Positions 1 through 8,540 of a stretch of DNA of 64,000 nucleotides are shown one piece after another; within the stretch, counting starts at the first letter, position 1, and the number at the start of each line of letters is the position of its first letter. A model generated the notes under the pieces. It was not told the origin of the DNA, did not search any database, and saw nothing but the letters and a program-made list of their open reading frames with translations. The stretch spans positions 62,001-126,000 of the forward strand of contig CAMLMC010000003.1 in assembly GCA_946481075.1 (NCBI GenBank), in the 5' to 3' direction. The stretch comes from an uncultured Alphaproteobacteria bacterium (lineage in GTDB: Bacteria > Pseudomonadota > Alphaproteobacteria > Micavibrionales > Micavibrionaceae). A program made the position numbers and the translations under genes.

Positions 1-94
1 TCATGCGGCCCAGATTGGCCGCTGCATCCTTATAAACCTGATCCACCCGCGAAGAAGAACCGCAGTACACACAAACCGATTGGATATCGCTCAT
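1..94 (-). CDS. LOG family protein, N-terminal fragment (runs off window start)
   Basis: Reading the minus strand from the ATG at 94 gives 31 residues beginning MSDIQSVCVYCGSSSRVD, then a run ending NLGRM. The VCVYCGSS stretch is the N-terminal nucleotide-binding strand and loop typical of LOG-family (TIGR00730) proteins, which hydrolyse nucleoside 5'-monophosphates to base and ribose 5-phosphate. Only the start is present, so the catalytic PGGxGT region cannot be checked. The gene is divergent from psd with about 209 bases between them. Confidence 0.7.
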   Translation of the reverse strand, partial: MSDIQSVCVYCGSSSRVDQVYKDAAANLGRM

Positions 95-303
95 ATTCTA
101 TCTTTTCTTTCTTTTGTCTTTTGTAAAATATACTTTATCTTCAACAGCATATGCAAGGGCGCCCGTAAGAATAAAAGGCTTTAAGCGGAACCTTCGACCC
201 AGCTTGCGATTTGGTAGTCTGGATTAACACTCTAGGAAAATAAAGCGAAGGCGTTATAATCGCCGCGCAGAATTCAAAATCACCCTATAAGGAATAAAAT
301 TAC
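95..303. promoter_or_regulatory. divergent intergenic region between LOG gene and psd
   Basis: This 209-base stretch holds no gene. A TATAAT hexamer at 255-260 lies inside a GGCG/CGCC inverted repeat (252-266) about 45 bases before psd, and AAGGA precedes the psd ATG. No convincing -35 box is visible at normal spacing, so the promoter call for psd is tentative. Confidence 0.3.
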
Positions 304-1020
304 ATGAGCGTCTCCCTGTTCGACACAATCAAGAAAGTTATGTTTGTGCCGCCCCATCCCGCCGGTATTCCCTTTATCATCGGCGGCGTCGTTGCTGCTT
401 TGGTACTTTTCTTCGTATGGGAATTTCTGGGTGTTCTGGCCCTGATATTTACTGTGTTCTGCCTGTATTTCTTCCGTGATCCGGAACGCGTAAGCCCGAT
501 AAAGGATTCTCTTGTTCTTTCTCCGGCGGACGGTGAGGTCAGCGCGATTGTGCGCGATGTCGATCTTCCGGCGGAACTGGCCGGTGCCACCGACAGGAAA
601 TATACGCGGATCAGTATTTTTCTGTCCGTGCTCGACGTTCACGTCAACCGGAATCCCGTATCGGGCAAAGTCATCCGCCGCGTTTACACGCCGGGTAAGT
701 TTTTGAATGCCGATCTCGACAAGGCAAGTGAGGACAATGAACGTTGCAGCGCCATCATTGAAACAAACGAAGGCACCGAAATCTGTGTCGTGCAAATTGC
801 CGGCCTTATCGCCCGCCGCATCGTCAACGAATTGCGCGAAGAGCAGAACGTGGTGGCTGGTGCCCGTTTCGGTATCATCCGTTTCGGTAGCCGTCTGGAT
901 GTCTATGTGCCGGAAGGCGTTGCGCCCTTGGTCTGCGTTGGTCAACGTGCCGTGGGCGGTGAAACGGTTCTCGCCGATTTGAAAGGCGATGAAGCGCAAC
1001 GTGAGGGCAGGGTCGTCTGA
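304..1020 (+). CDS. psd: phosphatidylserine decarboxylase (short, PSD-A type)
   Basis: Converts phosphatidylserine to phosphatidylethanolamine at the inner membrane. The 238-residue protein has the length of the short PSD-A class. Two hydrophobic segments lie in the first 60 residues. The pyruvoyl-forming self-cleavage site is visible as FGS at residues 194-196, predicting cleavage before Ser196. A SPADGEV motif and the DVHVNRNPVSG stretch also fit the family. It overlaps the next gene by one base (TGATG), so the two steps of phosphatidylethanolamine synthesis form one operon. Short PSD proteins can also be archaetidylserine decarboxylases, but the neighbouring pss supports the bacterial phospholipid role. 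Confidence 0.93.
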   Translation: MSVSLFDTIKKVMFVPPHPAGIPFIIGGVVAALVLFFVWEFLGVLALIFTVFCLYFFRDPERVSPIKDSLVLSPADGEVSAIVRDVDLPAELAGATDRKYTRISIFLSVLDVHVNRNPVSGKVIRRVYTPGKFLNADLDKASEDNERCSAIIETNEGTEICVVQIAGLIARRIVNELREEQNVVAGARFGIIRFGSRLDVYVPEGVAPLVCVGQRAVGGETVLADLKGDEAQREGRVV

Positions 1021-1886
1021 TGAGTGTCGCTGACCTGAAACCGCGCAAGGAACAGGGGGGTGAAAGCGCCAATCTTTTTGTCGGCTTTCATCGCTTGATT
1101 CCGAATTTGATGACGTTGTCCGCCATGGCGGCCGGCGTCACTGCGATCCAGTTTGCATTCAATGCACAATGGGAGCAGGCGGTTCTGGCCATTCTTATTG
1201 CGACTATTCTGGATACGCTTGATGGGGCAACGGCGCGGCTTTTGAAGGCGCAGAGCGAGTTCGGGGCGCAGCTGGACTCCCTTTCCGATTTTCTCGCGTT
1301 CGGGGTTGCGCCCGCCATCATTCTTTATGCATGGATATTGGAAGAATCCGGCAAGGTCGGGTGGATCGCCATGATTGTCTATGCCGCCGCCACCGCGCTA
1401 CGTCTTGCACGGTTCAATGTCACGCAAAAGGAATTGCCCGCCTGGAAAAAAGGATTCTTTTCAGGAATTCCTTCACCGGCCGGGTCGGGGCTTGCGCTTC
1501 TTCCACTCATTATATGGATACAGTTTCCGGACTTTTTCGAACAGTTCGCTTTTGCCTCACCGCTGGTCGGACTGTGGATCATGTTCCTCGGCGCGATGAT
1601 GGTCAGCCGTATTCCGACGTATTCCACCAAGGCCATCCGTATGCCGGCGAAGATGGCCATGCCGGTTATGGTGGTCGCCTTGTTCCTGATCGCCGCACTG
1701 GTACACGCGCCATGGCAAACACTCACGGTTCTTGCGTTGATGTATATGGCGAGCATTCCTTTCGCCATCAATCATTTCATGAAGCTTCAAAAAGAACATG
1801 CGGATGACGAACAGATGTCCGATCTTGCCATCGGCGCGCTGGCGCTGGATGATCTGACAGCTCCGCATGACAGGGAAGATGTGTAA
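1020..1886 (+). CDS. pssA: CDP-diacylglycerol--serine O-phosphatidyltransferase
   Basis: Joins CDP-diacylglycerol and serine to make phosphatidylserine, the substrate of the upstream decarboxylase. The 288-residue protein carries the CDP-alcohol phosphatidyltransferase signature DGATAR followed by G, then LDSLSD, at about residues 79-104, with the expected spacing of Asp residues. Several hydrophobic segments span the rest of the chain, and the C-terminal 40 residues are acidic and probably cytoplasmic. The start codon overlaps the psd stop by one base, indicating translational coupling. Confidence 0.93.
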   Translation: MSVADLKPRKEQGGESANLFVGFHRLIPNLMTLSAMAAGVTAIQFAFNAQWEQAVLAILIATILDTLDGATARLLKAQSEFGAQLDSLSDFLAFGVAPAIILYAWILEESGKVGWIAMIVYAAATALRLARFNVTQKELPAWKKGFFSGIPSPAGSGLALLPLIIWIQFPDFFEQFAFASPLVGLWIMFLGAMMVSRIPTYSTKAIRMPAKMAMPVMVVALFLIAALVHAPWQTLTVLALMYMASIPFAINHFMKLQKEHADDEQMSDLAIGALALDDLTAPHDREDV

Positions 1887-1908
1887 GGGTTAAGTCTTTA
1901 CGTGCGGG

Positions 1909-2373
1909 TTATGCGCCCGGACCGCCGCCCAACCCCATGCCGATTGTCGGGGGCCTTGGTGCCATGTTCATGGCCAGCTTTCTTTCAGTTTCAGCGGCGA
2001 AATCTTCGAAATTATTCTGGTCAGGCTTGAAGACGGAATCAAATAGCAATGTCGCAGCTTCCAGCGCCGCGCCGGCTACGCCACGACCGAGCTCATTGAT
2101 TTCGCCTTTGGCCGGCATCTGAATATTCTGCGGCGGATTGGTCAGAATTTCATTCGGCGCCATCACGGTGTTCATCAGACCGATACGATCCGCAGCCAGA
2201 TCGGCGGCCATTTCAGGCTTCTGCGGCTCTATATTCACGACCGCGATGGAATTGTTGTTGGCGGCCGCGCTGAATGCGCCGTTCATATCCATATGTGGCG
2301 GTAAGATCCGTTGTTCTTGCAACAGGTCCTGTTGATTCATGCGGAAAAGGATGGCGTTATCGGTCATGCCCAT
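1909..2373 (-). CDS. hypothetical protein, 154 residues
   Basis: I do not recognise this protein. It has no signal peptide or membrane segment. The middle is rich in Ala, Asn and Pro, and the C-terminus ends in a Pro-Arg-Pro-Pro and Gly-rich tail (GMGLGGGPGA). The start at 2373 has GGAAGG at good spacing; a second ATG at 2367 would give an exact ATGA overlap with the upstream gene. The two genes overlap by 4-10 bases and must be co-transcribed. A role tied to the upstream 238-residue protein is likely but unknown. Confidence 0.6.
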   Translation of the reverse strand: MGMTDNAILFRMNQQDLLQEQRILPPHMDMNGAFSAAANNNSIAVVNIEPQKPEMAADLAADRIGLMNTVMAPNEILTNPPQNIQMPAKGEINELGRGVAGAALEAATLLFDSVFKPDQNNFEDFAAETERKLAMNMAPRPPTIGMGLGGGPGA

Positions 2374-3080
2374 GCGCCCCCTTCCGTGCGTTTGACCCAG
2401 TCTTCTTTCTCGGCCATGCGTTCGGCCTCACCCAACAGCTGCGCGGGATTGATGCTCGGGCCGCTCATGCTCAGGCCGGGTGCAAGGGAGCGCGCATGGC
2501 CCAGCATTGCCTGATGCTGCATTTCCACACCGCGGATTTGTGGCAGCAGATCATGTTCGATTGTTTTACGGAACGACATATCGCGTGTTTGCAGAACGCT
2601 GTTGAGTTTTGTATTCGTGCCACTCCAGACATCTGTGTTCACATGTTTGGGATCAAGGTCGAGAGAAGACGCGGCGATCTGTGCGCGCTCGAAAAGACCT
2701 TCATATTTTCCCGGCTGGCGGCTTGTACTGCCGGTAATTTCTTCGTCAATTGTTTTGGCGACGCTGCCGATCAATCCGCCCAGAGAGTCGCTATTATTTG
2801 CAGCATTCATGCCGGCGCGGTCGCTCATCCGTTCATCGGCGAATTGCACCAGCGCGGCGGCGGATTTCACACCGAGCGCTTCAAGGCCAAGATCGATAAA
2901 AAGGTTTCCTTCGGCCTGCCCGTTGTTATGCGTGCGGGATGCCGCGGCATCTTCTTCCATGAGTGTTTTTTCGGCAAGTGCCTTGCGTTTCGTGTCTTCG
3001 ACATGCGCGATAGAGCTATCGGCGCTCACAGGAGCGATATAACCTGTATTCTGATCGAGTTTCTTTTCGTCGCTCCGCAT
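2364..3080 (-). CDS. hypothetical protein, 238 residues
   Basis: Unrecognised soluble protein, mostly helical by composition, with no signal peptide. It is acidic in the first half and contains many Ala, Glu and Asp. A ribosome site AGGAAAGG lies about ten bases before the ATG at 3080. It forms a two-gene unit with the following 154-residue protein, overlapping it by up to ten bases. The pair sits convergently between pssA and the yifB-like gene, neither of which hints at function. Confidence 0.6.
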   Translation of the reverse strand: MRSDEKKLDQNTGYIAPVSADSSIAHVEDTKRKALAEKTLMEEDAAASRTHNNGQAEGNLFIDLGLEALGVKSAAALVQFADERMSDRAGMNAANNSDSLGGLIGSVAKTIDEEITGSTSRQPGKYEGLFERAQIAASSLDLDPKHVNTDVWSGTNTKLNSVLQTRDMSFRKTIEHDLLPQIRGVEMQHQAMLGHARSLAPGLSMSGPSINPAQLLGEAERMAEKEDWVKRTEGGAWA

Positions 3081-3163
3081 ACGGACAAAGCCTTTCCTAT
3101 CATCAGGATACAGTATTGCGCAGAAGGATTACAAATTTGGTAAAAATAAGCGCTATCAAGTGG

Positions 3164-4687
3164 TTAATTATTCTTTAACCGGCGGTAGGACAACGCTTCG
3201 GCCACGTGGGATGTGGTTATGGACGGGGCCGCGTTATCAAGGTCCGCAATGGTTTGCGCAACACGCAAAAGCCGGTGATAGGCGCGGGCGGAAAGCTTCA
3301 TTCGTTCGGCGGCCTGCAGGAACATGGCGCGGGCGTCATCTTTCATCACGGTGATCTTTTCAAGGATATCTGCAGGGGCCTGCGCGTTCGTCAGAATGTC
3401 GGGCTGGCCCAATGCCGCATAGCGCTCTTGCTGTATCTGACGTGCACGGGCAACGCGGGCGCCGACCTGTGCCGATGTCTCCCCGCTTTCCTGACCCAAA
3501 TCGCTGAGCGGCACGGCCATGACCTCGACATGCAAATCAATGCGGTCGAGAAGGGGGCCGGAGAGCTTCGATTGATAATCACCGGCGCAGCGCGGCGCCT
3601 TGGTGCATTCCAGTTCGGGGTCGCCGAGATTGCCGCAGCGGCAGGGATTCATCGCCGCCACCATCTGGAACCTTGCCGGATAGGTGATATGGCCGTTGAC
3701 GCGGGCGACCATGACGGAGCCTGTTTCGAGCGGTTGGCGTAATGCCTCCAATGTGCTGCGCGAAAATTCCGGCAGTTCATCGAGGAAGAGGACCCCACGA
3801 TGTGCGAGGCTGATTTCACCGGGGCGCACCTTGTGACCGCCGCCGACAAGCGCAGGAAGGGAGGCCGAGTGGTGCGGATCACGATAGGGCCGTGATTTCA
3901 TCAATCCACCTTCGGGCAAGGTTCCGGCCAGTGAATGAATCATGGAAACCTCGAGCGCCTCCTTTGGCGAGAGCGGCGGCAAGATCCCCGGCAGGCAGGA
4001 AGCGAGCAAGGATTTTCCTGCCCCCGGCGGGCCGATGAAAAGAAGATTGTGACCGCCCGCGGCCGTGACTTCGAGCGCGCGCTTCGCGCTTTCCTGCCCC
4101 TTGACGCGGGAGAGGTCCGGCACACCCATGGCGGTTGCTTGGTCGTCCAGCATGCGCGCCGATGGCTGCGAGAGCATTTGCGAACCTTTGATATGGTTGA
4201 TGAGTTGCAACAGATTTTTCGCGGCAAGAATTTCAATATCGCCCGCCCATGCGGCCTCGCCGCCACATGCTTCGGGGCAGATCAGGGAATTGTCGTTCGC
4301 GCTCGCATGGATCGCGGCGGGAAGAACGCCAGCGACGGCACGGATACCGGCGTCCAAGGATAATTCGCCGAGTACCACATATTTTTCCATCTCGTCCTTG
4401 GGCAAAACTTCCATGGCGGCAAGCAGACCCAGCGCAATGGGAAGATCGTAATGCGATCCTTCCTTCATGACATCGGCGGGGGCGAGGTTGACGGTCAAAC
4501 GTTTTGCCGGAAGCGCAATCCCGAGCGCGTGAAGCGCGGCGCGTACCCGTTCCTTGCTTTCCCCCACAGCTTTATCGGGAAGTCCGACAATAGTGAAGGC
4601 AGGTAGCCCATTTGAAATCTGGACCTGGACATCCACCGACTGAACGTCAACGCCGTTGAAGGCTATGGTGTTAATGCGTGCGACCAT
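3164..4687 (-). CDS. YifB/ComM-type Mg-chelatase-like AAA+ ATPase
   Basis: This 507-residue protein belongs to the YifB/ComM family of AAA+ ATPases; ComM acts as a branch-migration helicase in natural transformation. An N-terminal ChlI-type domain spans about residues 1-170. Walker A is GPPGAGKS at 219-226, Walker B is VLFLDELPEF, and a CRCGNLGD cysteine motif follows. The C-terminal Mg-chelatase domain ends in SYRRL. The start at 4687 (MVARINTIAF) is the conserved family start; an upstream ATG at 4705 adds only six residues. The gene stands alone between a pair of unknown genes and a secreted protein. Confidence 0.9.
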   Translation of the reverse strand: MVARINTIAFNGVDVQSVDVQVQISNGLPAFTIVGLPDKAVGESKERVRAALHALGIALPAKRLTVNLAPADVMKEGSHYDLPIALGLLAAMEVLPKDEMEKYVVLGELSLDAGIRAVAGVLPAAIHASANDNSLICPEACGGEAAWAGDIEILAAKNLLQLINHIKGSQMLSQPSARMLDDQATAMGVPDLSRVKGQESAKRALEVTAAGGHNLLFIGPPGAGKSLLASCLPGILPPLSPKEALEVSMIHSLAGTLPEGGLMKSRPYRDPHHSASLPALVGGGHKVRPGEISLAHRGVLFLDELPEFSRSTLEALRQPLETGSVMVARVNGHITYPARFQMVAAMNPCRCGNLGDPELECTKAPRCAGDYQSKLSGPLLDRIDLHVEVMAVPLSDLGQESGETSAQVGARVARARQIQQERYAALGQPDILTNAQAPADILEKITVMKDDARAMFLQAAERMKLSARAYHRLLRVAQTIADLDNAAPSITTSHVAEALSYRRLKNN

Positions 4688-4731
4688 GTGCCAACTATGG
4701 CACAAAGAGTGAACGAAATATAGACGGCAAA

Positions 4732-5649
4732 TTATTGTGCGGATTGGGTCGCGGGCGCGGCTTCTTGTTTTGCGTCATTTGGCATCGGATAATCGGGGAG
4801 CATGCCTGCCGCGAGCATCGGGCGGCCCATCATTTCCTGTACCACGATGGCATAGCCGCCGCGCTCCTTCCCGCCCTTGGGTGCCGCGACATCAACATCG
4901 AAGCTGCGGATATCGCCGCGCCATTTCCCGACATGGCGGATATCCTGCACGATGTTGGAAAAACGCAGGACCTTGCCCTTGTTCACGCCTGCATCGATGC
5001 GTTCAACCGCCATATCCTTGTACCGGATGATCCAGACGCTGCCCGACGGTTTACCGAACAATGTTTCCTCGCCTTGTGGCAAGTGAATGGTGATTGTGTC
5101 CCTGTCCTTCCATTTGGCGAGGACTTCGAGCGTTTTGTTGCGCGAACTGTAATGGTAATTTTCGATCATGCGATAGAAAAGAGGCATGGATTCAACATTC
5201 ATGACCTCTTGCCCGTTGATGATGAATTCGGGAATGGTGATGGAGACATCCTGACGCCGTCCGGATGATTTATACGCCCACTGGCGGAATACGCATGGGT
5301 CCATGGGCCCGTCTGTAACAACGCCGCCATCCTTGCCACGTTCTTCAATCGATCCCTCTCCCGTGTCGGCGAGGTCTTTCATATGGCAACTGAGCGCGAT
5401 GACGTTTTTGTCTTTCATCGCATCATAAAGCATCCGGTCGGCCAGAACGCAGGCAGAGCAATCGGAGGCCGTGAACAATTCGACCACAATCGGCAGGTTG
5501 ACCTTCTGGCTTTTCCTGATTTCTTCCTCACCCATCGGTTTGCCATCCGGGTTGAGCGGCGTCTGGGCCATGACGGGCAGGGGGGCCAGCAGGAAACCGG
5601 CGACTATTAGGGAAAAAAGCGGGAATTTTCGTATGGAAAAACAAGTCAT
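4732..5649 (-). CDS. secreted DUF1223 thioredoxin-like protein
   Basis: The protein has a signal peptide with a probable cleavage after VMA at residue 28, so the mature part should be periplasmic. VVELFTASDCSAC places a CxxC pair at Cys64 and Cys67 in the position of the DUF1223 motif, a thioredoxin-like fold. Two later cysteines (in LSCHM and DPCVF) are also present. The family has no firmly established reaction; a redox role is suggested by the CxxC. At 305 residues it is somewhat longer than usual because of a Pro/Ala/Gln-rich tail. It is transcribed divergently from the next gene. Confidence 0.85.
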   Translation of the reverse strand: MTCFSIRKFPLFSLIVAGFLLAPLPVMAQTPLNPDGKPMGEEEIRKSQKVNLPIVVELFTASDCSACVLADRMLYDAMKDKNVIALSCHMKDLADTGEGSIEERGKDGGVVTDGPMDPCVFRQWAYKSSGRRQDVSITIPEFIINGQEVMNVESMPLFYRMIENYHYSSRNKTLEVLAKWKDRDTITIHLPQGEETLFGKPSGSVWIIRYKDMAVERIDAGVNKGKVLRFSNIVQDIRHVGKWRGDIRSFDVDVAAPKGGKERGGYAIVVQEMMGRPMLAAGMLPDYPMPNDAKQEAAPATQSAQ

Positions 5650-5729
5650 TGTTTCATTGTGCCAGAAAACACGCTAAAAATCATTTTCTAAACGTAGCAT
5701 TATACTATGCATATAAGAGTGGCAAAACC

Positions 5730-6683
5730 ATGACCCAGAATTATAAAAAAGCCTGCGTGTTCGGCGGAAGCGGCTTTATTGGCCGCCAGATTGTGCGGGA
5801 CCTTGCGGCGGCAGGTTATGCCGTCAAAGTTGCAACACGGGTGCCGGAAAGCGCGTATTTTTTAAAGACTGCCGGCAATGTCGGGCAGATTGTCCCTGTT
5901 GCGTGCAATTATCATGATGATGCCAGCATCCGGAATGCGGTCAAAGGCTGTGACGTCGTGGTGAATTGCATCGGTATCCTGTTTGAAAAGGGCAAATCGA
6001 CCTTCCAGAAAATCCATGCCGATCTGCCTGCCGCGATTGCCACGGCCAGCCGCGCGGAAGGGGTTGAGCGTTTCGTTCATATTTCCGCGCTGGGATGCGA
6101 TATTTCCCTCTCCCAATACGGCAAAACAAAGAAGGCCGGTGAAGAGAATATCCTGAAGGTTTTTGCCGATGCGACGATTCTGCGCCCCGGCGTGGTTTTT
6201 GGGCCTGAAGATGATTTCTTCAATATGTTTGCCAAGATGGCCGCGCTGCTTCCGGCCCTGCCCCTGATCGGCGGCGGCCAGACGAAGATGCAGCCCGTTT
6301 ATGTCGGCAATGTTGCGCAAGCGGTGATGGCCGTGATTGCAGACCCTAAAACCAGCGGCCATGTCTATGAATTGGGCGGGCCCGAAATCCTGAATTTCCG
6401 TGAAATTTATGCCCGCCTGTTTCGGGAAACCGCGCGTCCGCGCCTTCTGATATCCCTGCCGTGGGGCATTGCCAAATTCAAAGGGACGGTCATGGGTATT
6501 TTGCCCAAGCCACCATTGACTGCCGATCAGGTTGAATCGCTCAAAACCGATAGCATTGTTACCCCCGGGGCCAAGACCTTCCGGGATTTGGGGATTGTAC
6601 CGACCGGCATGGATGCCATTTTACCATCTTATCTGGCGCGTTACCGGCCCGGTGGCCGGTTCGGCGATAAGAAAAGGGCCTAA
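5730..6683 (+). CDS. NDUFA9-like NAD(P)-binding protein (complex I NDUFA9 subunit family)
   Basis: A 317-residue atypical short-chain dehydrogenase with the dinucleotide motif GGSGFIG near residue 12. It aligns in outline with the NDUFA9/39 kDa accessory subunit of respiratory complex I, which alphaproteobacteria share with mitochondria. VVNCIGILFE and VERFVHISALG are typical of that group. The start chosen is the ATG at 5730 (MTQNYKKACVFGG); the longer reading frame starts in unrelated residues. No complex I genes lie nearby, so direct participation in the complex is inferred from family only. Confidence 0.85.
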   Translation: MTQNYKKACVFGGSGFIGRQIVRDLAAAGYAVKVATRVPESAYFLKTAGNVGQIVPVACNYHDDASIRNAVKGCDVVVNCIGILFEKGKSTFQKIHADLPAAIATASRAEGVERFVHISALGCDISLSQYGKTKKAGEENILKVFADATILRPGVVFGPEDDFFNMFAKMAALLPALPLIGGGQTKMQPVYVGNVAQAVMAVIADPKTSGHVYELGGPEILNFREIYARLFRETARPRLLISLPWGIAKFKGTVMGILPKPPLTADQVESLKTDSIVTPGAKTFRDLGIVPTGMDAILPSYLARYRPGGRFGDKKRA

Positions 6684-6724
6684 ACCACCATAAAATCGCC
6701 TTGAAGCGGGGTTTAATTCGAACC

Positions 6725-7687
6725 ATGAATAAATTTGTCAGACATATATTATTCCTCATCGGGCTTATCCTCGCCATGCAGGCGGTGCCCGTTTTCATCA
6801 AGATCGCGAGCGCACAGACATTGCGCATCGCCGCCGTGGTGAATGATGAAGCGATTTCCATGACCGATGTCGATGATCGCATCAAACTGGTTCTGGCATC
6901 TTCGGGCCTGCCCGATAGCAAGGATATCCGTTCGAAAATTATGCCACAGGTGGTTGAAGGCTTGATCGAAGAGCAATTGAAACTGCAAGAGGCCGCCCGC
7001 AACGATCTGTCCGTAACCGAAGAAGAGATCGAGGAAGGTTTTGCCACGATTGCGGGGCAAAACAAATTTACGACCGATCAGTTCAAGCAAGTCATGAAGC
7101 GTTCGGGAATTCCCGTTAAAACACTTGAGCGCCAGATCCGTGCGCAGTTGGCCTGGACCAAGGTTGTCAAAACCGTTTACCGGCGTCAGGTCGATGTCAC
7201 GCCAAGGGATGTCGATAACAGGATTGAGCGTTTGAGGAACAATATCGGCAAGACAGAATATCTTGTGTCTGAGATATTCTTGCCCATCGAAGATACAAAA
7301 CGTGCGGCCGAAGTGCAGCAATTCGCAACGCGGATGGCCGCCGAATTGCAGGCGAAGAAGGCGCCCTTTGGCCCAGTCGCCGCGCAATTTTCCAAAGCAG
7401 CCGGCGCCGAAAACGGCGGCAATATCGGATGGATCCAGCAAGGGCACCTGGAGCCTGCGCTTGATAAGGTTTTGGTCGGGATGGAAGAGGGTTCGATCAG
7501 TAACCCCATCCGCACATCCGGCGGAATCTATATTCTTGCGCTGCAAAAGAAGCGCACGCTCACCGAAGAATCCATTCCTCCGCGTGAAGAACTGACCAAC
7601 CAGATCGGGTTTGAACGCCTTGACCGTGTGCAGCAAAAGGCACTGCTTGATCTGAAAACATCTGCTTTTATAGACCGTCGTGTCTGA
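6725..7687 (+). CDS. surA: SurA-like periplasmic peptidyl-prolyl isomerase/chaperone
   Basis: A chaperone for outer membrane proteins in the periplasm. The protein (320 residues) has an N-terminal signal peptide ending near SAQT, a helical SurA N-terminal domain (about residues 35-160) and one PpiC parvulin domain (about 175-285) containing GGNIGWIQQG and a GGIYIL end. E. coli SurA has two parvulin domains; only one is visible here, as in many alphaproteobacteria. The ATG at 6725 is preferred over a TTG at 6701 because it begins directly at the signal peptide. It overlaps rsmA by eight bases. Confidence 0.87.
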   Translation: MNKFVRHILFLIGLILAMQAVPVFIKIASAQTLRIAAVVNDEAISMTDVDDRIKLVLASSGLPDSKDIRSKIMPQVVEGLIEEQLKLQEAARNDLSVTEEEIEEGFATIAGQNKFTTDQFKQVMKRSGIPVKTLERQIRAQLAWTKVVKTVYRRQVDVTPRDVDNRIERLRNNIGKTEYLVSEIFLPIEDTKRAAEVQQFATRMAAELQAKKAPFGPVAAQFSKAAGAENGGNIGWIQQGHLEPALDKVLVGMEEGSISNPIRTSGGIYILALQKKRTLTEESIPPREELTNQIGFERLDRVQQKALLDLKTSAFIDRRV

Positions 7688-8540
7688 TCCGGATGATCCG
7701 ATCGCCGGGCTGCCACCGCTTCGCGATGTTATCCGTGAAAACGGCCTGCGTGCCGAAAAGAAACTTGGACAGAATTTTCTGCTCGATCTTAATCTCACCA
7801 GCAAGATTGCCAAAACCGCCAAGAATATACATGGTGCGACGGTGTTTGAGATAGGCCCCGGTCCCGGTGGTTTGACGCGTGCCATTCTTTTGTCGGGTGC
7901 CAAAAAACTGATCGCGGTGGAATATGATCCGCGGGCGATTGCCGCCCTCCAGTCATTGGTGGATGCGGCAGGCGGGCGATTGACGCTGATACAGGAAGAC
8001 GCGCTGGTAACCGATTTGACAGAGGTTGCGGCGGCGCAGGGCGCATCTGGCCCTTATATTATTATTGCGAACCTTCCCTATAATATAGCAACGCCCCTGC
8101 TGACCGGATGGCTTGAACAGATCTATCATGCGCCGGACCGTTATGCGGAAATGGTTTTGATGTTCCAGAAGGAAGTGGCGCAACGTATTTGTGCCAAGGT
8201 AGGTGACAAGGCCTATGGACGTTTATCGATCATTTCGCAATGGCTTTGTGAATGTAAGCTCGCCTTCGATGTTCCGGCGTCGGCCTTTACACCGCCGCCG
8301 AAGGTGACATCCTCGATTGTGAGGTTGGCGCCGCGTAAATTCGAAAGCCCCCAGCCGAAATTTGAAACAGTCGAGAAACTGACCGCGATGGCCTTTGGGC
8401 AGCGCCGCAAAATGATCCGCGGTAGTTTGAAAGAATATTTGCCGCAAATTGAACAATGCAGACTTCGTCCCGATGCGCGGGCAGAAGAATTAGGCGTCGA
8501 TGATTATGTGAGGTTGGCGCTGGAGATCGAACAAGCCTGA
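7680..8540 (+). CDS. rsmA: 16S rRNA (adenine1518-N6/adenine1519-N6)-dimethyltransferase
   Basis: Dimethylates two adjacent adenines near the 3' end of 16S rRNA during small-subunit assembly. The protein (286 residues) has the family hallmarks: KKLGQNFLLD at 28-36, the SAM-binding motif EIGPGPGG at 57-64, and the catalytic NLPYN at 131-135. Translation probably starts at the GTG at 7680, inside the end of surA, giving an eight-base overlap. In many proteobacteria pdxA lies between surA and rsmA; here it is absent. The gene ends flush against the convergent gmk. Confidence 0.95.
   Translation: MSDPDDPIAGLPPLRDVIRENGLRAEKKLGQNFLLDLNLTSKIAKTAKNIHGATVFEIGPGPGGLTRAILLSGAKKLIAVEYDPRAIAALQSLVDAAGGRLTLIQEDALVTDLTEVAAAQGASGPYIIIANLPYNIATPLLTGWLEQIYHAPDRYAEMVLMFQKEVAQRICAKVGDKAYGRLSIISQWLCECKLAFDVPASAFTPPPKVTSSIVRLAPRKFESPQPKFETVEKLTAMAFGQRRKMIRGSLKEYLPQIEQCRLRPDARAEELGVDDYVRLALEIEQA

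Noticed and set aside
252..266. Inverted repeat GGCG/CGCC around TATAAT before psd as an operator
   Set aside because: The arms are only four bases and no second copy was found nearby, so it is more likely chance or part of the promoter.
280..999. A 239-residue minus-strand frame opposite psd
   Set aside because: The psd reading has catalytic and cleavage motifs and an overlap with pssA; the antisense frame has no recognisable features.
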